The position numbers and the translations under genes were made by a program. Positions 1 to 11,170 of a DNA stretch of 64,000 bases are shown here, piece after piece. Source of the DNA: Ceratotherium simum simum (Eukaryota; Chordata; Mammalia; Perissodactyla; Rhinocerotidae). The stretch covers positions 3,651,134 to 3,715,133 of the forward strand of contig NW_004454217.1 of assembly GCF_000283155.1 (NCBI RefSeq), written 5' to 3'. Every line of letters begins with the position of its first letter. Position 1 is the stretch's first letter. Below the pieces are notes generated by a model that had not been told where the DNA came from, searched no databases, and was given only the letters and a program-made list of their open reading frames with translations.

Positions 1-345
1 ACAATGGAATACTACTCAGCCATTAAAAAAAGACAAAATCGTCCCATTTGCAACAACATGGATGGGCCTGGAGGGTATTATGTTAAGTGAAATAAGCCAG
101 AAAAAGAAAGACAAACACAGTATGATCTCACTCATATGTGGAATATAAACCAACACATGGACAGAGAAAACTGTATTGTGGTTACCACGGGCAATGGGGG
201 TGGGGGTGGGCACAAGGGGAGAAGGGAGAAATATATATGGTGATGGACAAACAAAAATGTACAATCAAAAATTTCACAATGTTATAAACTATTAAAACAC
301 CGATTAAAAAATAATAAAACAAAATAATAAAAAGGGAAAAGAAAT
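1..345 (+). mobile_element. L1 LINE, 3' end (5' part lies outside the window)
   Basis: The window opens on the motif acaatggaatactactcagc, then gcaacaacatggatgggcc and cactcatatgtggaatat. These are hallmarks of the terminal part of mammalian L1 elements. The sequence then degrades into an A-rich tail (about 290-345) with several AATAAA-like hexamers. Orientation is plus because the A-rich tail is at the right. A G-rich run near 195-210 is typical of L1 3' UTRs. The low visible divergence suggests a comparatively young copy. The coding part is outside the window, so activity cannot be judged, but there is no intact ORF here. Confidence 0.85.
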
Positions 346-904
346 TTGGCTCATTTTTGCAAACAGCTAGATATAGGCAGACATGCATATTCTAGTGACT
401 GTTCAAAATGTTCTCTCTTGCGGGCAAGATTCATTCATTGTTTCACCATCGTCTAAAATTAATATCCCTCAGGAAGTTCCCCTTCCACTGATTTGTTTCC
501 ATGCTTACCAAGCACACTTCCCATTCCAACCCAAACTTCCAGTTATCTTGGCACAAGAAAAGTGCTCCTCTAGATGGGTGTAGAAGTGATTCTCCCAGTT
601 AATGATATTCTTCTCACTTCAAAATAGTATATTTACATCAAAATTTATAGTGAGGAAAAAAAATAACAGCAAAGTGCTGTACTCCCAAATCCTTTTAAAC
701 AAATGTTTATTTATAAAATCATGTACTTTAAAGTCACTGTCATGAAACTTAATTTTCTCAAATGTTCATAAGTTTTAAAATATATATCTTTTGCCATGTA
801 ATAAAATATCAACTAGGTCAGTGACTGCCCAAAGAAAATGCAAAATATTGTCAAAAGGGAGAGAGAAGAGAATGAGGAGCAACCTAAGACAGAAATAACG
901 TGTA
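346..904. other. Non-coding stretch without a recognised feature
   Basis: This AT-rich sequence follows the L1 tail. A 66-codon open frame at 383-583 has no recognisable domain and no codon pattern that supports it. I see no repeat family or RNA gene. Confidence 0.5.
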
Positions 905-1330
905 TTTAAAGCAAATCTTTATTTAGTGGCTGCTGTGTCTCCTGAAGGCTCTGCACATTTTCTTTGTTTTCTCACCCAGAATCTGTTTATTTATGGTGTC
1001 CTTTGCTACCCATCTAAGGCTTTAGGAACTTTTTGTTTTTTTTAGAGCTGGTGCTCTTGCTGCCAGCAGCCTCTTCAGGTCCACTGCTGAGCGGCTCCTC
1101 CTTGGGAGAGAATTTCCTCTTTTTCTTGGGGACATTCCTATTTCCCGCCTCTTTCAGGGTCACTGACTGGCTCCTCTTTGGGGGAAGAGGCTTTGTTTGT
1201 GGCAGGTGTACCAGCACAGTTTGCCTGATATCTGTCCACATCCATGGGAGAGTTAGCCAGGTCCTGAGCTGGGGCTTCCTTGCTCCACCTCCAGAAACCT
1301 GGACAAAGGGCTGAGTTTCTTTCAAGTTTT
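905..1330 (-). pseudogene. Processed-pseudogene-like fragment resembling the NOP56 C-terminus
   Basis: On the minus strand a 114-codon frame (1358 down to 1014) ends in a lysine-rich tail that includes KKKRKFSPKEEPLSSGPEEA and a Ser/Lys-rich stretch ending KKFLKP. This strongly recalls the basic C-terminal tail of the box C/D snoRNP core protein NOP56, from memory of that family. The match is broken. A few codons upstream, an EEPVSDPE-like stretch lies in a different frame from KKKRKFS, so there is a frameshift. The tail is also shorter than I remember for NOP56. After the stop (around 1014) comes a short 3'-UTR-like stretch with AATAAA motifs read on the minus strand (about 918-923 and 990-997). 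No introns or other NOP56 domains are visible, so a decayed retrocopy fragment is the simplest reading. The part above about 1230 does not match what I know of NOP56. An unrelated lysine-rich gene remains possible. Confidence 0.5.
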
Positions 1331-1574
1331 CTTTAAAAACCAAGAAATGAGGGTCCATCCAAGATAAAGGGTGAAGGCATTCTGGGAGGAAAGGGATTAC
1401 TAAAATTGGTTTTTAACACATCTGTGAAAAGAGAGCTCAAATGTGTTAAAAACATGATGGTTGAAATAGTAAGCAGAGAAGAATGAATACCAGCCACCAC
1501 ATTCACCAGCTGAAACTTCAAAGTAGTGGTGTTTTATTTCCGTAACTCATTTTTTGCTTGGCAACAGTTAGAAA

Positions 1575-1655
1575 GACAATACTCAATTTTTCTTCCTCTC
1601 TCCCTTCCTCCCCACTCCAACTCTCTTTCTTTCTTTTTTCTTATTCCCTCTTCTA
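1575..1655. repeat. Pyrimidine-rich tract
   Basis: This is a run of mixed C and T (tcttcctctctcccttcctc and ctctctttctttcttttttc). It is a homopyrimidine:homopurine low-complexity tract with no coding content. Confidence 0.7.
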
Positions 1656-2460
1656 GAAAGAGATAGATTCCTATTGTGTATAGTGTATACATATGGGCCA
1701 TTTTGTCCCACGTATAAGGGGAAGCTCAGAGGCAAATAAGCTACTTAATTGCAGTACATCTAGTTTATCTGATTATCTTTTGTGCAGATAGTCTGTCTTT
1801 TTTCAATTAGAATTTCTTCCATGTCTTGTGTGGCCACCCCACATGCTATGTGGAGGTAGACTATAACCAAATAAATCAATTTTAAATAGGATATTTTTAT
1901 GATTAAATGTGATATTAATTTTTGGAAAAGAAATTTCAAGAAAATTTTTAATAGCCACAATAGTTAATCTCTATTCGTTTTCTTCTCAGCCTGGAATATT
2001 TAGTAATTAGAATCATACGTGAAAATGACCTGAAACAATGCTCTCAATGGTGCATATTCTTTAGTTTTTAGTGTGCCCCAGGTTAAATAATAAATGTAAT
2101 TTAGTTCAGCATAGGTCTCACATTACTTTAGTGGTGCATCCTAGCTGACCTATTCTATTAACAATAATTTCACTTTGGTAAATCACACTTATTCAGGAAT
2201 TCATAGTTCCTTTAAGACCTTCTATACTTGTATGTTGTTTTACCTTATGAGGGCTGCATATAATAGCAAAAGCTCAAGTGAGTAGAATTTTAGGATATTC
2301 CTGGATAATTATAAGTAAAACCTCTCCTCTTCCTCCTTTTTTAAGATCATTAAACTCACCTTTAGCTGGAGGAGTCTATATATTAAAGCTTGAACTTGGT
2401 ATTAATTTGTCAGAAAGAAGAGGGTACTAAGAAATGAAAATATCTTTGAAAATATCCAAT
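1656..2460. other. Non-coding stretch, nothing recognised
   Basis: This is AT-rich unique-looking sequence. Open frames are under 70 codons and have no motifs. I see no repeat with confidence. Confidence 0.45.
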
Positions 2461-2464
2461 TTAT

Positions 2465-2640
2465 GGAATTCATAGAATTTGGGAGTTGGAATAGACCATA
2501 AAGAGTATCTATTACAACCACTCTTTTTTAGAGATGAACAAACTGAGGCAAAGAGAAGCTGGAGAATTCTCTAAATAACAAAATTAGTTTCACAGGTGGA
2601 ATGGGAACACAGGCCCAGCAGAATTTCCATAATTTCATTT
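2465..2640 (-). repeat. MIR-like SINE relic, antisense
   Basis: The stretch tagagatgaacaaactgaggc followed by aaagagaagc resembles the antisense MIR core (acagatgaggaaactgaggcacagagagg). It is preceded by a gaccataaagagtatctatt-like stretch often seen with such relics. It is heavily diverged, so family assignment is only approximate. Confidence 0.45.
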
Positions 2641-2659
2641 TCAGGTGGCAAAGAGGATA

Positions 2660-4354
2660 ACACTTCAAAAGTCGTATTCCATCATCTTGTGCATCTGATG
2701 TAATATTTCTGATGATGTGTCTCCTTTTGTTCTCTTTTGGTTACATTTATGAAGAATTCTTACCCTGTCTGGCCTGACTGGACAAGTTTCTTCCTAGGTA
2801 CATGGAAGAGACTTTCAGATTCATAACAAAGTTCTTTTATATGGAAAATAAATGTGTTTTTCTCATGGAAAGTCATTTTAACAAATTCATCATTATAGAA
2901 GTCTCTTACTTTCTATTTTGGAACACAAAAGCAATGGTGTACTACAGCAAATAAATCAAAACTCTCACAATATGGAGTAAAATTCTGTTTTCTAGGAAGG
3001 CGTGTCAGTTGACGAAAACAGTCCTTTCCTAGAAACACTACATTTTAATAGTTCTTCTGATTGTGTCATAAAAGAATTTTTTAGTGTATTGTGTCATACA
3101 ACATTTAGGAAATGTCATTAAATATAAAATTTTATTTTTTCATATCAAGAACGAAATAAGACTGCTGCCCATATTGAACAATAGCATGAATCGGGGAGAG
3201 TTGGTTTTTTATAGTGTTTGCTTTGCCTAAATTTTGATCAAATGAAGTTCAAGTGTTCTAAGAGTATTATTTGAAAAAAAGAAAAAATGTATATGCCTAA
3301 TTGGTCTCCCTTTAGGGGAGCTTGCTAAAACTGCTGTAGGAGATCAAAGCCTAAGTGATTCATTCATTACAATTTTAATAAATGTGTGGATCTGTTTTTT
3401 ATTTTAAGTACAGTATAGTGCAATAATGAAATTAAGTTCGCAGATAAAAGACTTGCAGATGCTCTTTTATCAAATTGCTGTTTTGGAAAGCCACCAACAA
3501 AATGATGTTCTCAGTTTGATTTTTTGCTCTGGCTTGCATTTGAACTCTTGCTGATTAAAATTCTAGCAACACAATTGCCTTTTCTAGGAAAACGACTTAT
3601 CCTTTTTTTTTTCTTTCAATGAATCTACCATTATGCATATATGGTTGGAACTATATGGAGGCGGCAAACTTGTTTTGAGCTTTACTCTGCTTAATACACA
3701 AAGCATTCATTCAGCCCTGAAGATATGCTAAAACATAACACAAAACCTACTCATCCACCAAATCAGGAAAGACATTATGCTCTTTAGCCCTCATCACACT
3801 TTCCAGGGTTCTTTTGGCTGTAAACTCCTGCATCCTTGCAAGTTCCGACTCCATTGCTCTTTGCCCGACTTTCAAATTACAATTTGTGCCTAGTCTAACG
3901 TGGCCTGTGTCTGATATGGAAACAGAAAAATGGAGGAGTAATTAAGTAGCGATTACTGTATGTTTTCAGTCACTTCTCATCTTTTGTAAATAATGGCCAT
4001 TGCTTTTAGTCTTTAATTTTAGTCTTTAATTTCTAACTTGAAATTAACAAAACAAATAGAGTCTACAGAATTAAGGTACAGTTTTTCCCAAAGTATTTTT
4101 TGTAACATTAAAATTAAAGAAAGTAGGAAATTAAAACAACAAACAAAAACACTTTGTCTCTCTCATTTCTACTTACTTCCTCATTGTTTCAATCCTATAC
4201 TAGGCATCTAGTCCTCAACCAAAGAGCCCTGTTTCCTGGATCCTTTTATCTATTTCCAAAAATGGTTACATTATCTCTTTGCACCTTACTGTTTTTGTCT
4301 ATGAAATAGTACTAATATTAGCAACTTAAGAGAATGCAAGAATTGAACAAAATA
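2660..4354. other. Repeat-poor, unique-looking sequence
   Basis: About 1.7 kb has no interspersed repeat, coding frame or RNA gene that I can recognise. A 13-bp unit, ttttagtctttaa, is duplicated in tandem near 4004-4031. Several ATTA/TAAT-rich but non-simple stretches (for example 3440-3600 and 3930-3990) could be non-coding conserved sequence. That is speculation without an alignment. Confidence 0.4.
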
Positions 4355-5470
4355 ATTAATTCTTTCAAAAAGTGTTTTCTAAGTTCTTCGTGTATGCTGA
4401 GTACTGTTGTAAGTGCTGAGCCATGTAAAGACAAGACAAAGCCCTGCTCTTATGGGTATGTTCAGGTCGTGAGGCAAGTGGTAAAGAAATAAATCAATAG
4501 AGGTATTATATAATGTAGTGTGATGTCAGAAAACAGCAAATGCTATGAAGAAAATTAAAGCAGGATAACGGCATAGAAAATGCATAAAGGGCCTATTTAT
4601 TTTAGGTAGATGATCATGTTAGGTGACATTTGAGTGAACACAAGAAATAAACATGCAGGGGCTGGCTGGTGGCGCAAGTAGTTAAGTGCGCGCCCTCTGC
4701 TGCGGCAGCCCCGGGGTTCGCCGGTTCGGATCCCGAGTGCGCACCCACGCACCGCTTGTTAAGCTATGCTGTGGTGGCATCCCATATAAAGTAGAGGAAG
4801 ATGGGCATGGATGTTAGCCCAGGGCCAATCTTCCTCAGCAAAAAAGAGGAGGATTGGCATTGAATGTTAGCTCAGGGATGGTCTTCCTCACAAACAAAGA
4901 GAAATAAACATGCAATTTTGGGTAAAAAGTATTTTACCTTTGTAAGTGCAACATGCCTGAGGTGGGAGTGTTCTCCAATGCTTATGGAGAGCCTGGAGGC
5001 CAGAGTGATTGAACACAGGGAGCAAAGCAAAGATTGCAAGAGAGATTGGTGTGGTAACTGGGGACTAGATTACGTGGAATTTGACGGGCCACCACATGAA
5101 CTTCAAATTTTAGTCTACATTCAGCAAGACACCATTGAAGTATTTGAAAAAGGGAGTGACATTATTTCCGTTTCCCCCACTCTAGAGAGAATAGATTGTA
5201 GGTGCACAAGAGAGGGAGTAGAGGAACCAGCGTATTGGCCGGATGTGGTGATGGACTGGAGTGGTAGTGAAGGCGGTGGGAAGAACTGGTTCATGTTAGT
5301 ATATATTTTGAAAGCAGAGCTGACAGAATTTGATGATGGTTTGCATAGTAAGGTGGGAATGAAAGAGAAGAATCAGGGATGCCTCCAAAATGATTGACCT
5401 GAGTATCTGGTTGACTGGGGGGGTCATTTCCTGAGAGGAGGAACTCTGGGGAAGGAGCGCCTAACACTGT
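4355..5470 (-). mobile_element. L2 LINE relic, antisense, split by an ERE SINE
   Basis: The left part (4355-4500) matches the reverse complement of the L2 3' end: ctgagtactgttgtaagtgc, followed by a stretch like 'acaaagccctgctcttatgg'. The right part (4915-5470) continues into L2 coding-region sequence in antisense, with stretches such as tgatggactggagtggtagt and atattttgaaagcagagctg. Both sides belong to one old L2 copy interrupted at 4658-4899 by a younger ERE. The 177-codon plus-strand frame at 4864-5397 is an antisense shadow of this L2 and the SINE tail, not a gene. Confidence 0.7.
4643..4914 (+). mobile_element. ERE (perissodactyl tRNA-derived SINE), long-tail form, with TSDs
   Basis: The body is 4658-4899. 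The head ggggctggctggtggcgcaa, the A-box-like gtagttaagtgcgcgc and the B-box-like ggttcggatcc mark a tRNA-derived pol III promoter. The body continues with gctatgctgtggtggcatcc and catataaagtagaggaagat, then two copies of a tail motif like gatgttagctcagggccaat. A 15-bp TSD, agaaataaacatgca, is perfect at 4643-4657 and 4900-4914. The element sits inside an older antisense L2. Confidence 0.93.
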
Positions 5471-5624
5471 GCTTGTCACAGAGGAAATGTGTGATAAGCG
5501 TTGCTTCTTTTCCCTCTTACTCCGCCCTCAGCCTTTAGCCCCGTATAAACATCCTCACTCCCAAGGATCTTTCATTCTAAACTAAGCTCAGAGCAGATAA
5601 GGGTCACGTCTGTCAAGCTTACTG

Positions 5625-5700
5625 TTGAGCACCCACCATGCATATCACATAATCAGGAACTCAATAAATATTTATTGAATAAATAAATTAATAAAGGAGA
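5625..5700 (+). repeat. L2 3'-end fragment
   Basis: The sequence caggaactcaataaatattt followed by attgaataaataaa is the typical 3' terminus of L2 in sense orientation. It lies just beyond the antisense L2 and is probably a separate copy. Confidence 0.55.
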
Positions 5701-6029
5701 ATTATTATAGTGGACCAAAAAAGATAAAGTAACATAGATTAACGAATTGCCTAGCTAATGTGGTGTTTGCTTTCCGTCTTCAACTCTTGGGTCATGAATA
5801 ATTGCACAAAGGAGTAATACCAGTGATGGAGATCTACAGGCATGCCTGAGGAATATTTTAGTCTTCTTCAGTTTAAAGCATTTGGAAGCAGACTTTGCTA
5901 AAACAGTTAAGTTGTCACTGTAAGCCTTTTTTACAGAATATTTTTTTAACAAGATTCTGGACATCTTAGTCAATTTGGGGTTTAACTTTCTGGGAAGACT
6001 TTGCTGTCATTACTAGTGCAAACACATTT

Positions 6030-6200
6030 TTGTATTCATTTATTGACTACTAAATATATTCCAAGAACTGTTGTTTCTAATGCTCCCTAACTGCATTTCA
6101 TCCATTCATTTCTTAATTCATTTTACAAATATTTATTGAATTGATACTGTAGTATGTGTGCAAACAAGATCCTTATTTTGAAGGGGTTCACATTATTGTG
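6030..6200 (-). repeat. L2 3'-end fragments, antisense
   Basis: Two neighbouring stretches, ttcatttattgactactaaa (about 6037) and ttcattttacaaatatttat with tgaattgatactgtagtatg (about 6117), resemble the reverse complement of the L2 terminus. Divergence is high. Confidence 0.4.
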
Positions 6201-6334
6201 GTGGGTTTATGTATTGTACAAAAGTTTGTAAAATACTTTGAAATACCACTAATTTATCTACAAGATGTTAGAATACGTTTGTGTCATCAATACCACTTAA
6301 CTGTAGATTTATTTTCTAATCATAACATTACTAG

Positions 6335-6470
6335 TTTTCTGATGGAGCATTTAAGTATGTGCCAGGCATATTCTAAACACTTTACATCATATATATCCTC
6401 ATGCAATCATATACTTAATAACATTTATCTAAGTTGTGTCCAGTCAGAGTTCCTTTTTGAAAATTAGAAT
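6335..6470 (-). repeat. MIR SINE relic, antisense
   Basis: The order of motifs is gcatttaagtatgtgccagg, then cattctaaacactttacat, then tcctcatgcaatcatatact. It follows the antisense MIR consensus (catttattgagcgcttactatgtgcc...ctttacatgtatta...atcctcacaac). Confidence 0.5.
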
Positions 6471-7374
6471 CAGACATGATAGGAGTGAATGCAATCCATT
6501 AACTCTGAAGTATTAAAACAATATGATTTGTGAATAAACAAATGCAAATCCTTTTAGCACATCCATTAATGTAAAAGGCAATTTGAATGTCAAAGATTTT
6601 CCTTGGATGATACATGAGAAATTGTTTCTGTATTTCAATGTCCTATTTGTAGTGACATTCTGGTTAGCATAGGAGGTCTTAGTTTTGGAATGAGAACGTT
6701 CATTCAAACACAGCTGCAATATATCTGACCTTAGTGGTATGTATGTGTGTATCGGTTAGTAACAATTTATGACATTTCAATATTGTCTGTGGCTAATAAA
6801 CTTACTGAGGTTTTTGGACTGAACATATGATTTAAAATGTTCGTATTATAGTTAATGGACAGGATTAAATAAGGAAGGGATGAAGTAACATGCAAACTTT
6901 CAGCAAACTGGAAAGATTTCTTTGTGTAAACATAAACAACCTTTGGTCTGTCTTCCTTTGGCTGCTATTGACGATGACTCTGCTTCTATTTTCCAGACTA
7001 GCCTTGGCTTTTCTGGAGCGTACATTTCCTCTGGCCTTCCCTTTTGATTTTTTTCTCTTCTAAAAATTCAGAGCTGTTCACAGCACTTCAGAGTATAAAT
7101 ACGTATAAGTGTGTAAGCAATCCACATTTTATTTAAGACGGGATGTTTATTATATGTTGACCTTCAAAAATATTGCTCAAGTTGTTCTAAATTAAAAGTG
7201 TCTCAATTAAAATGTTTTCCCCTTTATATACCTAAAACTTGGAGATATTTCCTTGGGGAAAAATTTGGTCACAAAGTTGAATAAACACAATTTTTAAAAA
7301 AACGTGTATTTAAAGAAGTTGTGACAAATTTCTGTGCACAATAGACAAACTAATTATATATTTTAAATATTTTA

Positions 7375-7647
7375 TTTCAACTTTTTTTTTTTGAGGAAGA
7401 TTGGCCCTGCGCTAACATCTGTTGCCAATCTTCCTCTTTTTTCTTTTTTCTCCCCAAAGCCCCAGTACATAGATGTGTATCATAGTTGTAGAGTTGTAGC
7501 TCTTCTGTATAGGACGCTGGCTCAGCATGGCTTGATGAGCGGTGAGTAGGTCCATGCCCAGAATCCGAACCAGCGAACCCTGGGCCACCTAAGTGGAACG
7601 GGCAAACTTCACCACTACGCCACAGAGCCAGCCCCTGTTTCAACTTT
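7375..7647 (-). mobile_element. ERE SINE, antisense, mixed-tail form, with TSDs
   Basis: The body is about 7385-7637. Read on the minus strand it starts ggggctggctctgtggcg and carries the cagcatgg/ggctttgggg body of the short ERE form. It then ends in one copy of the gatgttagcgcagggccaat tail and an A-run (T-run at 7382-7392 on plus). Direct repeats tttcaacttt flank it at 7375-7384 and 7638-7647. The head is more diverged than in other copies, so this is an older insertion. Confidence 0.88.
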
Positions 7648-7919
7648 GTAAACTCTGTGATCCATAGAAAAGAAAGAGAGAGAAAAATTCTCATCAACTC
7701 ATCAAGTTAAACACAGCCTACAGGATGGATAATTATAACAGAGACAGGGAAACTCCACCTCTGTACTAGCCCACTCATGATGCTCATTTCTGACTTTTGT
7801 GAGTTTGGTAAAACATTGGTCAAGTGAAGAATCTTAATATCAAGGGAATCTGTAAAAGGTGCTTTTTAACTTTCCAGCTTCTACAGTAGTAGAAGGTCAT
7901 ATAGAACGAGGTTAGCGTG

Positions 7920-8070
7920 GTTGCTGACAGAGTCCTAGCTCAGCCAGTTAGTTGCCTAGATCTCTACTTTTGAACAAGTCTTAAGTAGATTCCCCATCTA
8001 TGAGATGAGGAGGTTGCCCTGGGAGATTTCTAAGATTTTGTTTTTCTAACTGTAGAATCTTGAAGCTCTT
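7920..8070 (+). repeat. MIR-like SINE relic
   Basis: The order cctagctcagccagttagtt, then tgaacaagtcttaagtagat, then ccccatctatgagatgagga follows the sense MIR pattern (tagctgtgtgaccttgggcaagt...ctcatctgtaaaatg). It is strongly diverged. Confidence 0.45.
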
Positions 8071-8410
8071 GATTTGATGAAGGCTGGAAGCCAGGTAAAT
8101 GCATACCTGGGATGTGAACTCAAGTTTTCTGATTTTTATTATAGGGCTCCTTTCCATTATCACTGCTACCTTTGACACTAACTAAATATGTGAAAAATAA
8201 ATACATATGTACATGCAAACATAAATGCATACATACACCCAAGATTTAAGCTGGTTTAAACTAGTCTTGTGCTTACTCAAAATAATTCACTTGTTTGGCA
8301 AGAAGCGGTCAGCTCACCTTCTCTTACCTCATCCTAGTTCACCAATTTCTATCTAGGCTTTTCCTGGAAGAAGATGTGAGATCATAGTTTTCTTTAAGTG
8401 AATATTCTTT

Positions 8411-8437
8411 AACGTGTATGCAGAGCACATACACGTT
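8411..8437. repeat. Perfect 10-bp inverted repeat (hairpin)
   Basis: The arms aacgtgtatg (8411-8420) and catacacgtt (8428-8437) are perfect reverse complements separated by a 7-nt loop. No repeat family is recognised here. Confidence 0.8.
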
Positions 8438-8439
8438 TG

Positions 8440-9075
8440 TCAGCATTGTGTCACAAAAATACGGAATAAAAAAAATTTCCACCACCCTTGTCCCACAAAC
8501 TGCCCATTTATCGTCTTTCCAGAGAAGTAATTGTTTTATTTTCTCTGTCTTCATTTTAGTCATGGCAACTCAGTATTTCTAAGATATCTCCTTGTAGAGA
8601 TTGCTCACTATTCATTATTAAAGTCATATATATTCCACATGTGCAAGACTCTCCTCCTCTGTAACAGCCTTATTCACCAATGTATGGACTTTGCAGATCA
8701 TAGCCTATTTAAATGCTTATCTACTAAAATCATCTGAATTTTTTTACGAAGCTAAAAATTATTACCTTTAAGGTCCCTTCCTGCTGTGAGGGCGTGGACT
8801 AGGATGACAGCGTGGAGATTGAAGCCTGCAGGACTTTAAAGCAGCTGAGGCCTTTGCTTAGTCACACGAGAATTATTGCTGTGAATCTTTGAGCTGGCTG
8901 ACTCCATATAAATCCAGGACTTGTCTGGAGTTGCATTTATCCTTGACTGAAAGATAAACTACCAGATGAGATGCAGCATTTATTTAAAATCTAGTGACAC
9001 CTTCTCAGAGTCTCCATATTTAAATGTAGTCTCTCAGATGTAGGCCCCTCTGAGCTCTTATCTTTCCTGTGCCAG
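8440..9075. other. Non-coding stretch, nothing recognised
   Basis: This is unique-looking sequence. Two overlapping short frames (8339-8563 minus, 8531-8737 plus) are on opposite strands and have no motifs. Confidence 0.4.
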
Positions 9076-9079
9076 TAAT

Positions 9080-9205
9080 TCATGGTGTGACATTGTAGTA
9101 GTAATTATTCCTCTCTGGGTTTCAGTGTCCTCATCTGGAAAACTGGAAGGTGGGACTAAATGACCTCTAAGATCCCTTCCAGCTTGACAATTCATTATTT
9201 TTCTA
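9080..9205 (+). repeat. MIR-like SINE relic
   Basis: The stretch tctgggtttcagtgtcctca with tctggaaaactggaaggtgg, then gacctctaagatcccttcca, is the common MIR-type ending (cagtttcctcatctgtaaaatg...). The exact subfamily is uncertain. Confidence 0.45.
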
Positions 9206-9209
9206 TTTA

Positions 9210-10130
9210 GGCCCTTTTGTCAGCACTGAAAGCAATGCACCTGTCCCTCAAATTGATAATAAGTGACATATTGATCGATAGTTTAGGCCTCAATGTAAAT
9301 GCTTCCATCAATGTATTTCTTTTCTAAAATGGTCATTTATATTCAAGATTATTACTCTATATTTCTCTTGAACTGAGTGCAAACACTTTTCTTCAAGCTT
9401 GAGTGACTTTAATATTTAAAACTGAAAATCATATTGAGAATGAATTTTGAAGAAAAGAATAAAAGGCCAATATAATCACATCACTGTTCATGTTTGATTA
9501 CCAAGTAAGGTCCAGCTTATTTTGTATCCTGTGCTTGCTGTAGCTTTCACGGAGTTAATTTTGCAGTTGTTGTTCTTTGTATATAATTTAAAACCCTATT
9601 TTGAATTTATGCTTTTAAAAACTCAGATGTGTGTATTACATGTGTAATTTATATTATCTGTAACTTTGGTAATTATCTGTTAGTATTTATTGAGCATTTT
9701 CTGGATGCATAGCGCAGAGCTAACACATTCTCCAGTAGTGAACTGCATCTAAATTAGTAATTCTCCTATGGAAGAGACAGTTTAAAAGTTATTTCTCTGA
9801 ATATGATGAGGTTTGTCATAGAATAGATCGAAGCTTAAGTCTTTGGCTTACACTTTCTGCTCCGCGTCTCTGGCTGTGTTCCTTTCCCCAGGAGAAGAAA
9901 ATCTTGGTAAGCTCTGGTAATGTAGGGATCTGTGAAAACCTGAATGCTTTTGACTAGGTGATCAAGTATAGTTGGGAAACTTATGCAGCTTTTCTCCATA
10001 TTTAAATATATATTTTTTCTTATAATGAGTATGCTCCTTGAAAAACAGAAGGTGAAATACAACTGACACTTAGCCTCAGTATAGTTTATTAAGTGTAGTA
10101 TGTGTGTCTGTGCGTGTTTCTTAGTAAAAT
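9210..10130. other. Non-coding stretch with little structure
   Basis: This is AT-rich sequence with no coding frame of interest. A weak L2/MIR-like antisense piece (tagtatttattgagcatttt) lies near 9680-9720. Confidence 0.4.
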
Positions 10131-10134
10131 TTAG

Positions 10135-10335
10135 TACTTAAGAGTGCAGGCTCTAAAATCACACTGACTGGGTTCAATTCTGTGACGGTGATCAGGTTAT
10201 TTCACCTCTCTAAGTCTCAGTCTTCTCACCTGTGCATAGAGACAGTGACAGTCCCTATCTTGAAAGGAGGCAGCAAGTGATGAATGTGAAATGCTTAGAA
10301 CTGTGTCTGACACTGACAAAGAGCATGGTAAACAA
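10135..10335 (+). repeat. MIR SINE
   Basis: The stretch agagtgcaggctctaaaatc, then actgggttcaattctgtgac, then tctctaagtctcagtcttct, then cttagaactgtgtctgacac runs in the MIR order from tRNA-like head to tail. The copy is nearly full length. Confidence 0.7.
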
Positions 10336-10339
10336 AATC

Positions 10340-11030
10340 TAAAGTTTGTTTTTTAGATTTTTTGTATTTTGGGAATTGAAATAGATGTTCTGGAAAAATG
10401 ACTTAGAATAGTAAGGGTAGGAAATTAGAAAGGTGTTGAAGTTTAAAATATATACCAGTTAAATAACAAAAATTTGCAAGTTGCTTGGTGTTCCTCTTTT
10501 CAACGTAATCATAAACCTTTTATCTTGCCGGTGAATGGCTTGGATAGAGACCTGAGAAGGATGTTCTATATATAATTATTGTTGTGAAGTATCCTTTGTA
10601 AATAGTGTGTTGAGGAGCTTACTGTGGATTGTAAGATGGTCTATGGAGCAAACTTTGTCATGTGGAATCTAAAATTGTCCTAGCATTCCACTTACATAGC
10701 ATTTTACCAGGAATGAAAACTATTTTGCCATGAGCTGTGGATGGGTATGCCGGCAACTTTTACAGTGGGGTTGACGAAGAATTTGTCTGATAGTCTGAGA
10801 ATTCAGAAGAGTCTTGACAAGTTGGAGAAATAAGCCTTAAATAGTAGAATAAAGTTAGATTGAAACAAAGATTCAGCCACTGACTAATAAAGGGAAGGTA
10901 TGAAGGGCTGACTTAATGAAAATATAAAAGAAACAAATCTAAGGATCAAAGGGAACCTCAAATAGAAGATAAAGAAGCAAGTTAGTACTGTATTTTTTAT
11001 GTGATGAAACGTCTTGGGGGTAGTGTGTGT
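10340..11030. other. Non-coding stretch, nothing recognised
   Basis: This is AT-rich unique-looking sequence without coding frames, RNA genes or a clear repeat. Confidence 0.4.
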
Positions 11031-11034
11031 GGTG

Positions 11035-11170
11035 GGAAGAGCCCTAGACTAACCATATAAATGTGCATATAGCATACATTATTTGGGCTTCCATTCTCGT
11101 TTAGTAAAATGAAGGAATTAGGCTATCCTTTCTTTACAGTTTCTTCCAATCTAAATATTCTGTGATTAGT
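11035..11170 (+). repeat. MIR-like SINE relic
   Basis: The sequence gagccctagactaaccatat, later tcgtttagtaaaatgaagga, then cttccaatctaaatattctg, follows the same diverged MIR-type order as the relic near 9080. Confidence 0.35.

Noticed and set aside
4864..5397. 177-codon plus-strand open frame
   Set aside because: It starts in an ERE tail and continues through antisense L2. It has no domain and is explained by repeats.
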